64,000 bases of DNA from contig OY776128.1 of the NCBI GenBank assembly GCA_963675135.1, positions 77,258,670-77,322,669 on the forward strand, written 5' to 3'. The translations under genes were made by a program, and so were the position numbers. This document shows, piece by piece, positions 11,391 through 24,163 of this stretch. Origin of the DNA: Galeopsis tetrahit (lineage: Eukaryota > Streptophyta > Magnoliopsida > Lamiales > Lamiaceae). Numbering within the stretch: position 1 is the stretch's first letter; each line of letters starts with the position of its first letter. Below the pieces are notes generated by a model. It did no database searches, was not told where the DNA came from, and was given only the letters and a program-made list of their open reading frames with translations.

Positions 11391-12781
11391 CAAATTAATA
11401 GTTCATTCCCGTAATTTTTTGCATTGATTTGGTAAAATATTTTTTTAATATTTAGAAATAAATTATATTAAAATTTGAATTAATTTTTTTTAAATCTTTA
11501 AAATAGGAAATTTTGATGAAATTTATTTCCAACAAAATTTGCATATCATATACTGTACTAATATATTTCAAAAACTCGGAATTTGGACATACACATATAA
11601 GTGGTGGAAGGATAAATTCAAAATTTTATGGTCTTAGCTTCCTTAAAATTAGCACAGTAATTATAAATTTTGAATAATCCATGCTATTATAATCGTTATA
11701 GTATTAATTAAATATTAAATAGATACAATTATGTCTATTATATATCTAGAAAATAATTAATGAAATTTAGAAAATAAATGATGTACAAATTGGTCAAATT
11801 TATTTACAAATAAATAGACATATCATATACTCTAATATATTTCCTATATAATAGAAACTTCCATATTCATATCATATCATATTTTTCAAATTTATAAAAT
11901 ACGAAATTTGTTTTAAAGTTAAAAATTGACTCCTCTTTCTTTATTTATTTCCATAGATTTAGTGAAAAATCTAAATATCGAATTAAAAAAAAATAGATAT
12001 GATATAAAATTGTAGTTCTTAATCAATCCTCAAATTAGAAACAAAAATATTGATAATTGTATAACATTATTTTTTATCTAGAATAAAAAAATATACTAAT
12101 GGCATAAAATTATTTTTTAAGACGGGTCATATTTTGTTTATTAGATTTGATCATTCCATTGACTTAGTAAATACATACAGGGGGTGTTTTGTATTATTAT
12201 ATTATTGTTTGATGAGATTATAATGATTAGTTAAGTGTGTAATGATTAAATGTATTATATTATTGTATTATTATATTATTATAATATTATTATATTATTG
12301 TTGAGAAAGAATATAATCATTGGAGTAATATTATATAGATATAACTTTATGTTAAATCAATATGTTTGATAGGGGTGGTTTTGAGTGGATTTTGAAAACC
12401 GATTTTTAAATCTCGAAGTAAAACGGGTTTTAGATCTTAAAATCCAAAACCTGATTTTTAAAACCAAAAGTAAACATAGTCATAGGTTCTGGAAACAGAA
12501 TTTAAAAGATATCTCGAAGATGGAGTGAATATTAATTTTGAATATTAACAGAATTTAGAACTACATTCTTTTAATCTTATCAATGAGCTAGCACTTTTGA
12601 ATTTTAAATTTAAATAGTAAAAATAAAAAATTTATAAATATAAATTTAATTATACTTAGATAAATATTAAATATTCTAAATAATTTTTTTTTTTGCATAT
12701 TCAATGATTTAAAAAAATTCTAATAACAAATCCCGCAATGTTCTAAAAATATTCTATTAACAAATCCAATTTTCAATATTC

Positions 12782-12889
12782 AAATGTAAGATTATCATTA
12801 ATTTTGTAAGGGGGTAAAAGTTACTGTGAAACAGTTCAAAAAGAAATGTAAGATTATCATTAATTTTGTAAGGGGTAAAAGTTACTGTG
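12782..12889. repeat. tandem duplication, 62-bp period
   Basis: The block beginning AAATGTAAGATTATCATTAA occurs at 12782 and again at 12844 with few changes, including the 'gtaaaagttactgtg' part. Confidence 0.8.
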
Positions 12890-13142
12890 GAACGTTAAAA
12901 AAAAAAAAGTGTGAAAGTAATTGTCATAGAGAGTATTTATTTTGAAATTTTCATTTATTAAGTTTTAGTAATATAATGTTAAACAATTTAAATTTTATCA
13001 TTAGTGTTAAATTTAAATCTTAGATATTTCAAAAAAAAAAAAAAAATTGACCAAACCATAAATATTTATTGCATCAATTAATATTGCTTTAATTTCGTAA
13101 TTTTTTTTATAAATAAATTTATAATTGTTTATTCTATTATTG

Positions 13143-13143
<1 letters not shown>

Positions 13144-13176
<33 letters not shown>
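13144..13176. repeat. (TA)n microsatellite
   Basis: About 16 uninterrupted TA units inside the Helitron interior. Confidence 0.9.
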
Positions 13177-13179
<3 letters not shown>

Positions 13180-13600
13180 TTTATATATTTTTACAATATT
13201 TTTTTATCTTTTAATATAATAATAAATTTATATATTTTTTAAAAAATATATTTTTATTAATAAATTAAAATATATTATAAATTTATTTCAAATGCTATCA
13301 TTCCTAAAAATATAGATATGTCTATTGAAAGAAGAGATATTATGCAATAACATTATATTAATTCTTACGAGATTTATCTCATATAAGGTTTTGAATGAGA
13401 TATGTGTTCATATACGGACAATTATAGATAACAGACGGTAAATTATTGAGTAATAGCGGATTGAAATTATTTTGCCTTTCATTCAAATGAAAAAAAAAAG
13501 TACAAATTTGTTGTAATTTTATATATTAATTTTTTTTTTAATAAAAATTTAGGCTACTTTTTTATTCTATTGTTATTTTTTTAAATATATTATACTATGT

Positions 13601-14535
13601 CACTTGCAAAATAAATCACGACCTTTAGTGTTTTTATCCAGTACAACATATTTTTTTTTCTTTGCAATTTGATACACCACCTTTTTTAGTTTTACAATTT
13701 AATACTTCGTTAGATTTTCCGGGCAATTTTAGTATGATGTGACGCCGAAAATACAAAATTTTCCACGTTGTCGCCACGTAGACGACCAACTAATTATTAT
13801 GAAAAAAAATAATTTAAAAAAATTCAAAAGTCTAATCAGTATAGAATTTAACCGGTCTTATTTGCACAAAAAAACCTAAACTCACAAGTGGTCCTCAATT
13901 GTGCAGAAGGAGAGGAAAACCATTTTCTCATAGAACTCATAACACGCATCCTTGCACATGGTGATCCCTATAATTCTTGCTTAGTCAATTGCACAGTGCA
14001 ATAATTTAAAAGTAAAATACATTTTTTTTGTCTTATTATGAATTTTGTGTTGTTTATGGTTTACTTTAACGACTCTTCTAGGGTTTAATCATAAATGTGG
14101 TTTACTCTATTGTTATGGGATTATAGAAGAATGTGTGTATGCGATTAGTTTAATAATATGAAAATATAAAACAACAGAAAAAGAGAGCTTTATGCACTAT
14201 TGTTGTGTTCTAATCGGAAGTTTGAGTGAGAGAGGCATGGAAAAACTAGAAACGACTCAAATATATTTCATAAATGTTTTTTAATTTTGCGCTTTTTAAA
14301 GTTTTGAAATGTTTATTATTATTTGAAAAAAAAATTGTTGACAGTCTACTTGGCGACAATGTGACAAATTTTGTAATTCCGCTGCCACAATCATACTGAA
14401 ATTGACCGGAAAATCTATCAGTGTATTAAATTGTAAAATTTAAAAAGGTGGTGTATCGAATTGCAAAGAAAAAAAAAAGATATATTGTAATTGATAAAAA
14501 TACTAAAAGGTCATAATTTATTTTGTAATTAACCC
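13601..14535. mobile_element. TIR element with about 180-bp inverted arms
   Basis: The left arm (ACAAAATAAAT-type start, then 'cgacctttagtgtttttatc') is mirrored at the right by 'aatactaaaaggtcataattt'. The mirrored order continues through 'gatacaccaccttttt' and 'ttccgggcaattttagtatgat' blocks. Long arms suggest a MULE derivative, but no clear target duplication was found. Embedded in the 3' part of the Helitron; non-coding. Confidence 0.6.
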
Positions 14536-14763
14536 TAAATAAAATTATATTCTCGATTTTATTATTGTTTTTTTATGGAGTATATTTATATATATATATA
14601 ATGTAACTTACATTGCTACAAAAATTTATTTTTATCTTTTAATAGAATTATAAATTTACAAATCTAAACATGTTTCAAATATTATTTTTTAATTAATAAA
14701 TTAAAAATATAATATAATATAAATTTATTTCAACCCCGCGTAAAACGCGGGTCTTACACTAGT

Positions 14764-15409
14764 TTGGTATAAAGTGGATTTGATGAGGTGTAAAGTAAAA
14801 TATATGTAAAAAATGAGTGATAATTTTAAAAATAAAATGATGTTAAGTGTGCAAGTAATCTTGTAACGTCTCAATAATAATAAAGAAAAAAACAAGTAAT
14901 AAAAGAAATATTTATTAAAGACATTGTTGTAAGAATTACAATAAATTGCATTGATATTAGTAAAGTGAAAGAAAAAAAAGCATTATTTTAGATAAAATAA
15001 GATAAATAAAAAGTAATGGGACTATATTTTTATTTAAAAGACTTGCCATTCAAACAAAAGGTGGTAAATACAATTTGTATATGAGATGATGATGTTATTA
15101 TTGCAACTTACCAGAATCACTATGGAAAAATTCTGGTTATAATCACATTTAAGACTATTACTAGTACATGTTTCTGTAATAGTGTAATTCAATCCTGGTA
15201 TAGGCCCACCACCTGTTCGACAAAAATACAATAAGCATCCACAGAATCTCAACCAGTAACGCTTCATTAACAAATGCACCTTTCCAAATTCCCACCCCCC
15301 AACCCAAAAACATCTCCCACAGACAAAAATCTTGACTAGGAATTTGAGCTCCCATTAAACAATTCTATTTACAAGCACACAAATCTTGGTTTTGCTGCTA
15401 CCCACATAT
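14764..15409. other. spacer and 5' flank of the GT14 gene
   Basis: AT-rich until about 15180, then more balanced sequence leading into the first exon. Probably holds the promoter and 5' UTR of the gene starting at 15410. No distinct TATA box could be assigned. Confidence 0.4.
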
Positions 15410-18201
15410 ATGGAAATCAGCAAACCCTTGCAGTTGCACCAGAAAAAATGGCTACTTCCACTCTCCTTCTCTCTCCTAGCTTCATCTTTCCTTATCTTAT
15501 TAACCCTCTTCCCTGCAGCCCCTTCTCACAAGCCTCCTGAAATCAAGCCCCAAATTCCAGTCTTTGTTGAATCAAAGCTGCACACAGCCCCTGCAAACCC
15601 CGGTTCAAGAATCCCAAGATTGGCCTATTTGATCTCCGGTTCAAGTGGGGATTGTGAGAGTTTGAAGAGGACTTTGAGGGCTTTGTACCATCCGTTGAAC
15701 CAGTATGTGGTGCATTTGGACTTGGAGGCAAAGGTTGATGAGAGAATTGAACTCATGAACTTTGTGAAGAATGAAGCTTTGTTTAAGGAAGTGGGGAATG
15801 TGAGGGTTGTTGTTAAGTCTAATTTGGTCACATATAGAGGGCCTACTATGGTTAGTAATACCCTTCATGCTGCTGCTATTTTGCTGAAGGAAGGTGGAGA
15901 TTGGGATTGGTTCATCAATTTGAGTGCTTCTGATTACCCTTTGGTCACACAAGATGGTACTTTCTTGATTTTTTTCAGCTCTGATTAGTTAAATCTTACA
16001 CTTTGGTTCTAGTTTAGACTTATACCCCTCTGTTTTTGTGCTCTGTTGTTTGATTTGTTTTGTTGTGTAACTGTAAATTGTTTTCTCTTGCTTAATCTTT
16101 ACATTAAATTGCAAAATTAGTCTCATATCTATTGGTTGTTGGCGATTTAGTCCTATTTTGATGATTTTTCGTTTAAAGATGATAATTTTTGTGATTTTTT
16201 TTAATTGAAATTGATATGTTGGGGTCTCATTGTGCCACTTAAACGACAGCAAGTCATTAGTCAAGTAACTACATGGAATTCCCTCATCTCACGTGAGGCG
16301 ATGCTTGCAAATATAGGACTAAATTTGCATTATTTTAATCGTTGCAAGACTTAATTGAGATAATTAGTTTGTGTAGGACTAAAATCGCCAACAGGCCCAA
16401 CACCCAATAGATACGAGACCAATTTTGTTGATGCAATTGCTTCTTGCTAATGGCTTAGTTGTTTTATGTGCTCAACAGATATGCTACATACTTTGTCAAC
16501 CATTCCAAGGGACCTTAACTTTATTGAGCATACAAGCGATATTGGTTGGAAGGAGTAAGCTTTTTTCATTTTATATGCCCTTTTGTAGAATTAGTCACTT
16601 TTGTTTTGTTCGTTTCAAATTTGAAATGCAGTGTTGCATTAAATTTCTGATATTTTCTTTATATAGATACCACAGAGCCAAGCCTGTTATGATTGATCCA
16701 GGCCTTTATAGCTTGAAAAAATCTGATATCTTTTGGATCAGTGAGAAACGTAAAGTACCTACTGCATTCAAGCTTTTTACAGGTTAGAAAACTCACATTG
16801 TTCTGTAAGTATCTGTTTTTATTTTGTAGTAATGTCTGCAAAGATGTTGGATTAATTCTTGACAATTATGATGTTGATCCCCAGATTCTCTTACTTTGTC
16901 TGTTGTCTTGTTATTATTATTTGTTGGCTACTCAAACATACCTTAAATCGTTACAAGGCGTATGTATATACACTACCCGTCTGGACAACCTTGGATGAAG
17001 CTCTTAAACATTTAAATGTTACTTTATAGCAAGTAGATGTGTGTTTGAAAGCTACATGAATGCAGAGAGCTAATATTGAGTCTTCTTTCTAGTTTGTGCC
17101 CTTTGTAACACTTGTTTCGTTATTTGCTTTAAGCTTGGGCTATTCAATATGTATCTCGTTTTTTCTTAAGAAGTTTGACGTATCAATTGATCGTCTAAAA
17201 TTTTCAGTTTGTACTAGGACCAGCTTAATTCAAACTTGTTCATTTATGTGCTGACCTCCTATAATTCGAGCTACCAAATCATGTCCTTAATCACATCAGG
17301 TGCTGCATCGTTGTATGTTTAGGATGGAAATAGACATCGATTTAACTTGAAGAAGTGCCCTCAATCTAGTACCCATTGTCACCTTCAATTTCATGACATC
17401 CCTCAGCTTCTTACCAGTAGGATTTTTCGAACTCTTGGACATATGATGCATTCAATTCAACTAACTGCTATTTATTGTACAGACAGACACAAGGACAATA
17501 ATGTACAGTCTGGTCATACTCAACTCTAATTTTCCTTCAATTTGATTTTAACTGCTATTTATTGTTCAGTCCCAACAACCAACACATTTTGAAAATATGC
17601 TGCTGTTTTACTTTTACAAAGTTTTCTCGAATTTAGAGGAAAGTTTGATTTATGGCTATGTAATGTCTGTTTTGAATTCATTTTGCATGCAGGCTCAGCT
17701 TGGATGATGCTTTCACGTTCGTTTATCGAGTTCTGTTTATGGGGTTGGGACAACCTCCCTAGAATAGTCCTAATGTACTACGCAAACTTTCTGTCGTCAC
17801 CAGAGGGGTATTTTCACACAGTGATTTGCAATGCTGAAGAGTTTCGTAACACTACTGTGAGCCATGACCTCCATTTCATATCATGGGACAACCCTCCCAA
17901 ACAGCACCCTCATTTCCTCACACTCGACGATTATCAGAGAATGGTGGATAGTAATGCCCCGTTTGCCAGGAAATTTGGACAGGATAAAGCTGTTTTAGAT
18001 AAGATTGATTCGGACATCTTAGGGCGTGAAGGTGACGGTTTTGTCCCTGGTAGTTGGTTTGATGGCAACGAGGCAAATGCGACTTACGCTGTTGCTAACA
18101 TAACCGAGCTTAGACCTGGTCCTGGTGCTGAAAGGCTTAAAACTCTGATTCATAGTTTGATATCTGATAAGGCTGATTTCCATTCTAAACATTGCATTTA
18201 G
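15410..18201 (+). CDS. beta-glucuronosyltransferase GlcAT14-like (GT14, core-2/I-branching family)
   Basis: Four exons: 15410-15956, 16479-16554, 16667-16782, 17693-18201. They join in frame to 415 aa, about family length. The start is the ATG before EISKPLQLHQKKW; the earlier open codons have no ATG. Residues about 15-35 form one hydrophobic anchor with a short cytosolic tail: the type II Golgi topology of this family. The GT14 domain follows (IPRLAYLISGSSGDCESLKR, then WDWFINLSASDYPLVTQDD, EHTSDIGWKEYHRAKPVMID, GSAWMMLSRSFIEFCLWGWD, YFHTVICNAEEFRNTTV). Arabidopsis GlcAT14A-C transfer glucuronic acid to beta-galactans of arabinogalactan proteins in the Golgi; that role here rests on resemblance. 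All introns are GT-AG. Intron 1 carries an inverted-repeat element. No frame break is seen. Confidence 0.92.
16113..16426. mobile_element. MITE-like inverted-repeat element in intron 1 of the GT14 gene
   Basis: The left arm (AAAATTAGTCTCATATCTAT...GGCGATTTAGTCCTA) is mirrored by the right arm (TAGGACTAAAATCGCC...ATAGATACGAGACCAATTTT). About 314 bp, non-coding. No certain target duplication. Lies inside 15957-16478, away from the splice sites. Confidence 0.6.
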
Positions 18202-19878
18202 CACGTCGAAAGGGTAATTTCGTCGAATCGAATCTCGATCCTACATGATGAGGTACACTATTAATTGTATGTTTTTCGAGGCTTTACTTGAATAGGGGCA
18301 GTAATAATTATCAGACCCATGAATAGTATAGATATGAATCCCACGTGCATTTTAGTTTAGAAAGTGATAAGTTTTGGGATCATTGGTGTATGTTAATATA
18401 AACCAGTTTAAAATATATGCATGCTAATCTCATTTTTCTATATTGTAGAGTATTTTTCATTCCAAATTTTGATGCATTGAAAATGTGTGGATTGCTCGAC
18501 ATGGTTTATCTACATTTCTTTTGATAATATCTTAGTAAATTTTTGAGAGAGTGGAAATACGAAAGTTAATCTCAACCGTTTTTTAAAATAAGTGATTCTA
18601 CCTTGTTCAAGTGAGTCTTAACGGTTCGATTCCTTTGTTCTACTATTTGTGTTACACTAGTGTTCCATCATGCTGAATTTTTTATCGTAATAGGACATTT
18701 ATTATTTTTTAATATGACATATTAATTACCCAGTAAAATCAATCACATAAGACCTAGGTAACTCATTTTATTAGTTGGAGAACTTGATTGTTCGATTTTA
18801 TAAGTTGTTTGTACCAAAAATTTATTTAGGGTTCAATTTATATCCAAAACAATAATTCAGGGGTAAAATTGTACATTCCCCTGAATAATTCTATTACCAA
18901 TCTGGTTTCTAACAACTATACGAGTCTTCTCTAGATAAATGCTAATTGTATATTTTGAGTTGTGATTTTTTTTATTTTTTTGGGGAAACTTTTTATATAT
19001 GAAACAACGATTTAAAATGATATTAAAATATTTAATACATATGTTCATTACATTTGATTCACCTAAAGAGCAAACGTTATATGAGAATGAAGAAAACCGA
19101 CACCAATTAATACCTTATTTATTTATGTGCAAGTAGACCACCCCAAAATATACTCCCAAACACCAAAAAATAGGTTAATGAATTTTTAGGTTCCTAAACT
19201 ATTTATTACTCGAGATGAAAATTGACGAAATTGGTTTAGTCTATCTTAGAAGAATTAATAAGTGACGAAGTGGGATGCTTTCAAATATATTAGATCATTT
19301 ATTCAACTTATGAATTTTATTTTATATGATTGCATTTTGAATTAGTGTGTTTGTCTTATTCAAAATTTCGACTAATAGTTGATAAAAAATATACATTCTC
19401 ATCGACAACCATGTGTCAACGAAAGTTATGCGTTCTACACTGATTTGTCGAAAATAAAAATAAAAATCTGAAATTTTTAAGTTTTCTTTAAAAAAAAAAA
19501 TTTGAGATTATTACGAGATTTTGACAATACTGTTTGGATGAAGTTGACGGTCGGAGATGGTGGTGATGACGACTACAATTAGAGTTAGACTTTAAATGTT
19601 GAAAGTGGAGTGTATTTAGTAGTGGAGGTGCATTTATGAGTGATACTTTACTTAAATGATATTTTATGTTTTTTTTACATCATTATTAAATTAATAAATA
19701 GAAGGGGGAGTGCAGATAACACATATGGAGGTGCAAATAGTCAGGCCCGGGAGAAAAATCGTAATGGCCCGATAAAAATTTGTTAAAGAGTGGCCCAACA
19801 CTCATAACCCACTTTTCAAAGCCCATCATACTGAATATTTACGTGTGTATTTTCTTCCTGCCACTCGACTCAACAGCA
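18202..19878. other. intergenic between GT14 and Rit1 genes; one strong hairpin
   Basis: 3' UTR of the GT14 gene, then AT-rich spacer. A perfect 13-bp stem (AATAATTCAGGGG at 18851-18863 and its inverse at 18878-18890, 14-base loop) stands out; its role is unknown. Sequence at about 19800-19878 is the probable 5' UTR of the next gene. Confidence 0.45.
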
Positions 19879-22800
19879 ATGGCGGAAGAGAGGCAAAACA
19901 TATACAAAATCTCGAGGAGCATAAAACGCAGAGATAATACCCTCTACAACGCCTTACGATCCATATACGAGGACTCTATCTTCGTCGGAGAAATCTCTCA
20001 ACTCTGGCCGGAGCTGCCGCTGCTCGCCAATCTCCGATGCGGCCTTTGGTACTCCCCCAAATTCGACTTCAATTGTTACTTCAAATCCACCGATGGCCAC
20101 ACCAACAACTTATCCTTCAACATCTCCCGCCTTAACCTCCACGTCGCCCTCCTTGCTGGTATTGCATTTTTGGATGGTTTCTGCAATTACATACACATAC
20201 TATTTCTCCATTAGTGTGATTTGGGTAAACCCTTGGTATGTTTGTTTATGGATTGCTTATTTCATGGGCAACTTGGGAATGGTTAAGTAAAATGTGATTT
20301 TGGTTGGGAGTTAGTTACTTAAATTTGTATAACATATAAATATGTAAAACACATACATACATATAGGCGTGTGTATATATAAAGGATGCTGTAATATATA
20401 GATTAATCACTCTCATATTGGTGAATAGAAGGAGGCAAAAGAAACTACCCTGGGGTGAGGGGTGGGGTATAATCTGAAAGTCATATAATATTAACAGCTG
20501 ATGTAAAATAAAAATAACAAGTTGCATCAGTGAGATAACGTAGTTATGACATTAAATAGAAGTAGTCCTATGTTTGCAATGTAGGAAACCGAACGCTGTG
20601 AGCCTGTGATGTTGGAGGATATAATACTGAATGTTCGATTCCACATTCCTGGCTATTATATGTTTGTGACCTAATTCATGATTGATGGTGGATTCTCTAG
20701 TGGATGAAATGCATACAATGCTGTGTAGTTTCTGAATATGCATGGAGAACTTTCTGACTGTCCTTGTTTCATCAATGAAGAGTGAAGACGAGGATTTTAG
20801 ATGCCATATATTGACCCAATGTTTGGTTGAATATGCTTTTTTTGGGTGATTGATCCTAAATCCACATTTCTCTAATTTTTTGGTGATTTTTCATGGGTAG
20901 CACAGAGGGGCGGATGCTTTATTGTTGATTCAACGCGGAAAGGGAAGAGATTCCCTGACAGCATGTCTAAGACTATTCCAATTTGGACTTGTGTCTTGAA
21001 TCGTGCAGTTTTCAATTATAGGAGAAGACTAACAAGACATAATTCTGTTGAGAATGTAAGTGGACCATCTTTGTTTCTGACTTGATTACTTTTAAAGCTT
21101 ATCTTTGACCTAATAAATAACAATGCTCTTAATATGACTTGCTGAAATTACTTGTAGTCTTATGCTGCAAAGTTTATTTCTATAACTGTTGGCTGATAAA
21201 TTATTTAGGGCACACAAGCCACTATGAAGGTCATATGTCTCAGTGCTTCCCTAAACTTTTAAATGTACAGATTACTCCTTTGAATTAGATGTTTGTCCAA
21301 AGTCGTCTGCCCTTTTTTCCAATGGATTTACAATGTCCATTGCATATTTGGACCGTTGAACTTACATGCATTAGAATTGACATGAATGTTTTTCAACAGG
21401 AGTCAGACACCTCGAATGAGCTGGGGTATCTTGGGCAACACTCATCTAATTGGGATTGTTCCTTGCATCTCCCCCTCTGGGTTTCAGATACTGAGAAACG
21501 AATGATTGAAAAACGTTTGGATGATTGGAATGACGAATTGGAGGCAAGTGGAGCAGATATCACCAATATTGCATTATCTTTAAAAAAACCTCTAAGACCT
21601 CTATGGATTTCACAAAAAACTGTTATCTGGTTGAATGAAGTCCCCGATTATGATTCTTGGGATTTTACACCTGTCATCCTCGTCCAAGCATCATCCTCAA
21701 GTTGCACATCTCAGCATCGAACTACCTCCAAATTTAGTTGGAATTATATTGCTGGAGCTGGAGATGATGAGGAAAGTTGGGCTAGAGGTTTATCGCCAGA
21801 TCTTTTCTGGAAACATGCTTATGATATTATAAGTTCGGATCCTGAAATGTGTAACCAAATGGTTGCAAATATTGTTGAGAAAGACCGTGTCCGTCGTGCG
21901 TATAGGGGAGAAAATGCTCCACAGGTTTCTGTTAGATCTTCAAAGTGCCCGGGTAGCACAAGTTTGTCTCTCCCATTAGAGACGGTAGAGTTGGAAAATG
22001 GGACTGTAGCTGAGGATGAGACGTCAAGAAACGATGATCGAATATCATTTTTGGGCTCGACTAACATTGCTGTATGCAAATCTCAGCTTGGTATGTTTAC
22101 TTCTTTGTCATCTGTTACTTTGCAAAATAAGTGAATTTTTTCTTCTGGTTCCAGTTACTTTTTTGTGATAAGATGCATCCATGCCCTTTAACTATTATTT
22201 TTGGTGCAAATAAATCCGTTTATCTTTGATCCAGAGGTAATACTTTACAGGTCTGGATGTATCTTTTTTTCCTACTTTTTTTACTAGAAATGAAGAAAAC
22301 TATATCATGGTTTGCACAAAGCCCCAAACTAGGTAAATACCTTGGAGCCAAAGAAGAATACCCAGGCCAAGTTGGAATAATAGCAGTGAAAAAGCCTAAA
22401 TCCCCATTTGATGCATGTCAAATTGCAATAAATTGGTTTTTTTATCTGCTATCTTTTGGTTGTGCATTGTTGAATTGTCAATACACTCATGATTTTTTTT
22501 TTTGCAGCCATGGAAGTCTCTCCAGACTTCTGCATATTAAACTGTGATAGAGAGTCGCCTTTTGTCTCCATTAACAACCCTGAAATGTATTTGCACTTGC
22601 CAATTCTGGTATGTATGGTATTGATTAGTATCTACTATCTACTCCATCCATAACAAAAAATCTGTCATGTTTCTCCGAAGAACAACTAATTATTTATTGC
22701 AACTAAATGGAATTACATTCTTTTATTAATTATCAATTCTCACTTAGGCCTGTTTAGTTAGTGCAAGTAATTTAATGACACTTATCTCTCAAGTATTTTT

Positions 22801-23651
22801 GACAGGCATTATAGAAATTTATTGGATAATTAAACTGTCTTTTGAAACATGTCTTTGGGGGAATTTTTTTCAGTAATATAGTAGTAACATTTTTTTGGGA
22901 TGGAGGGAGTATTGTATTTTGTATTCTGGTTTTCTTTTCTTTATTTTTTCCTTCAGAAAATGGAAGAAAAGAATGGAATTATAACTGTTTTCCTCTTCCT
23001 TTGAACAGGACTCCAAAATTGACCGTTTTTCTTTGTCAAGGAGTATCCCTTCTGCTCTAAAATTCGCTCAGTCTCAGTTGAGAAAGGGGAAAGCGCTTCT
23101 AATTTGCTGCAGCAATGGTATGCATTCTTTTTTTGCATTTTTTTCAGAACATAGGCGTGGATTCCTTTTTAGGCCTACGTAGTTGGCGCTGTGCTTCTTA
23201 TCTTTTTAACTGATTGCCTTAAAAGAATTTTCTCTCATACGATTGAATTTCTGGCGTTTTATTATCAGCACATATATAAACCCATTTCTCTCCTTGGTCA
23301 TCTTTCGTTTACTTGTTTGCAGGAGAAGATATAAGCGTGTGCATTGCTTTGGCTATTTTAATATCATTTTACGATGAAGAAGGTGAGAATTAGGAAAATT
23401 TGTGAAGATATAAGTGTATGCGTGTTGTAACTTGTAAGTTTGTGTTTAGAATTGTTGTCTGATTGTAAAATGTTCCAACAGGAAATTTGGACGATGGGAG
23501 ATCATTCAGCGAGAGAGGAATCACCAAGTTAGACTTACGAAGACGCTTAGTTTTTATATGTAAATACGTGGTGAATGCGCGACCTTTAAGAGGAAATTTG
23601 AAACAAGTGTTTGCTTGCCTTAGTGGAGGAGGATATAATCCTTGTGTTTGA
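19879..23651 (+). CDS. initiator tRNA phosphoribosyltransferase (Rit1 family)
   Basis: Seven exons: 19879-20158, 20901-21055, 21400-22090, 22508-22608, 23009-23117, 23323-23382, 23482-23651. They join without a break to 521 aa, a normal length. Family landmarks in order: RSIKRRDNTLYNALRSIYED, LWPELPLLANLRCGLWYSPK, FKSTDGHTNNLSFNISRLNL, GGCFIVDSTRKGKRFPDSMS, KTIPIWTCVLNRAVFNYRRR, then a C-terminal part with LLICCSNGEDISVCIALAIL. The yeast enzyme adds a 2'-O-ribosyl phosphate to position 64 of initiator tRNA-Met, keeping it out of elongation; plants have one such gene (At2g40570 type). Expected in the cytosol: no signal peptide or membrane segment is visible. Intron 4 contains a Stowaway MITE. 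All sites are GT-AG. Exon 2 was placed with the acceptor at 20899-20900 because only that restores the GGCFIVDST frame. Confidence 0.93.
22642..22909. mobile_element. Stowaway-type MITE in intron 4 of the Rit1 gene
   Basis: CTCCATCCATAACAAAAAAT on the left, TTTTGGGATGGAGGGAG on the right, TA on both sides (22640-22641, 22910-22911). 268 bp, between exon 4 and exon 5. Confidence 0.8.
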
Positions 23652-24163
23652 TAATGTGTATGGAATGCTCCAAACTCTAGTTGAGCATCTAAATCTGGTT
23701 CAATTAATACACTTATTACTTCTTAATTCTTGTTAATTACCTTGTATTTGTGTGTACTGTCGTTTTGTAGGGCCTTGATACCTCCAATGTCTTGTATGTA
23801 GGTATGGTATTCATGTAAAAGATCTAGTGCAAAGATAAACATATTAGTACTTCTTAATTTTTTTTTAATTTATATTTCCTTTTACTAATATATTGTTTTA
23901 TATAAAAATGTATGTATATATAAACACCTTTGTATAATAAAGTATTCATATTACAAATGAATTGTTTATAAGGTTCTTATTATAGGCATTACTACTACTA
24001 TAATATATATTTTGTATATATATATAATTCAGTAAAGATTTTGGACCAGTCATGTCGATTTCATTCTCCAAGTATCTGCCAAAGGCAAAACTGTACCGAC
24101 CTTCTTTTTAACTACACATTCAATTTGGAAAATAGAAAACAAAAGAAAAACCCAGCTAAAAAA
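23652..24163. other. spacer between Rit1 and BSD2-like gene 1
   Basis: 3' UTR of Rit1 followed by AT-rich sequence and the 5' flank of the next gene. Nothing else recognised. Confidence 0.5.

Larger units (their letters stand above)
9671..14763 (+). mobile_element. non-autonomous Helitron (about 5.1 kb) with nested insertions
   Basis: The 3' end shows the textbook Helitron terminus: a hairpin CCCGCG-TAAAA-CGCGGG (about 14735-14751), then CTAGT at 14759-14763. The 5' end begins TCTATCTATATATATATATT followed by a 'ggtgccacatgtcacc' stretch typical of plant Helitron starts. The element lies between A (9670) and T (14764), as expected for insertion into AT with no duplication. No Rep/helicase frame is present. 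A short acidic frame near 9960-10070 is unrecognised. The interior has been hit by a MITE (11140-11390) and a TIR element (13601-14535), and holds a tandem repeat and a TA microsatellite. The pairing of the two ends is inferred from their shared signatures. Confidence 0.65.
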
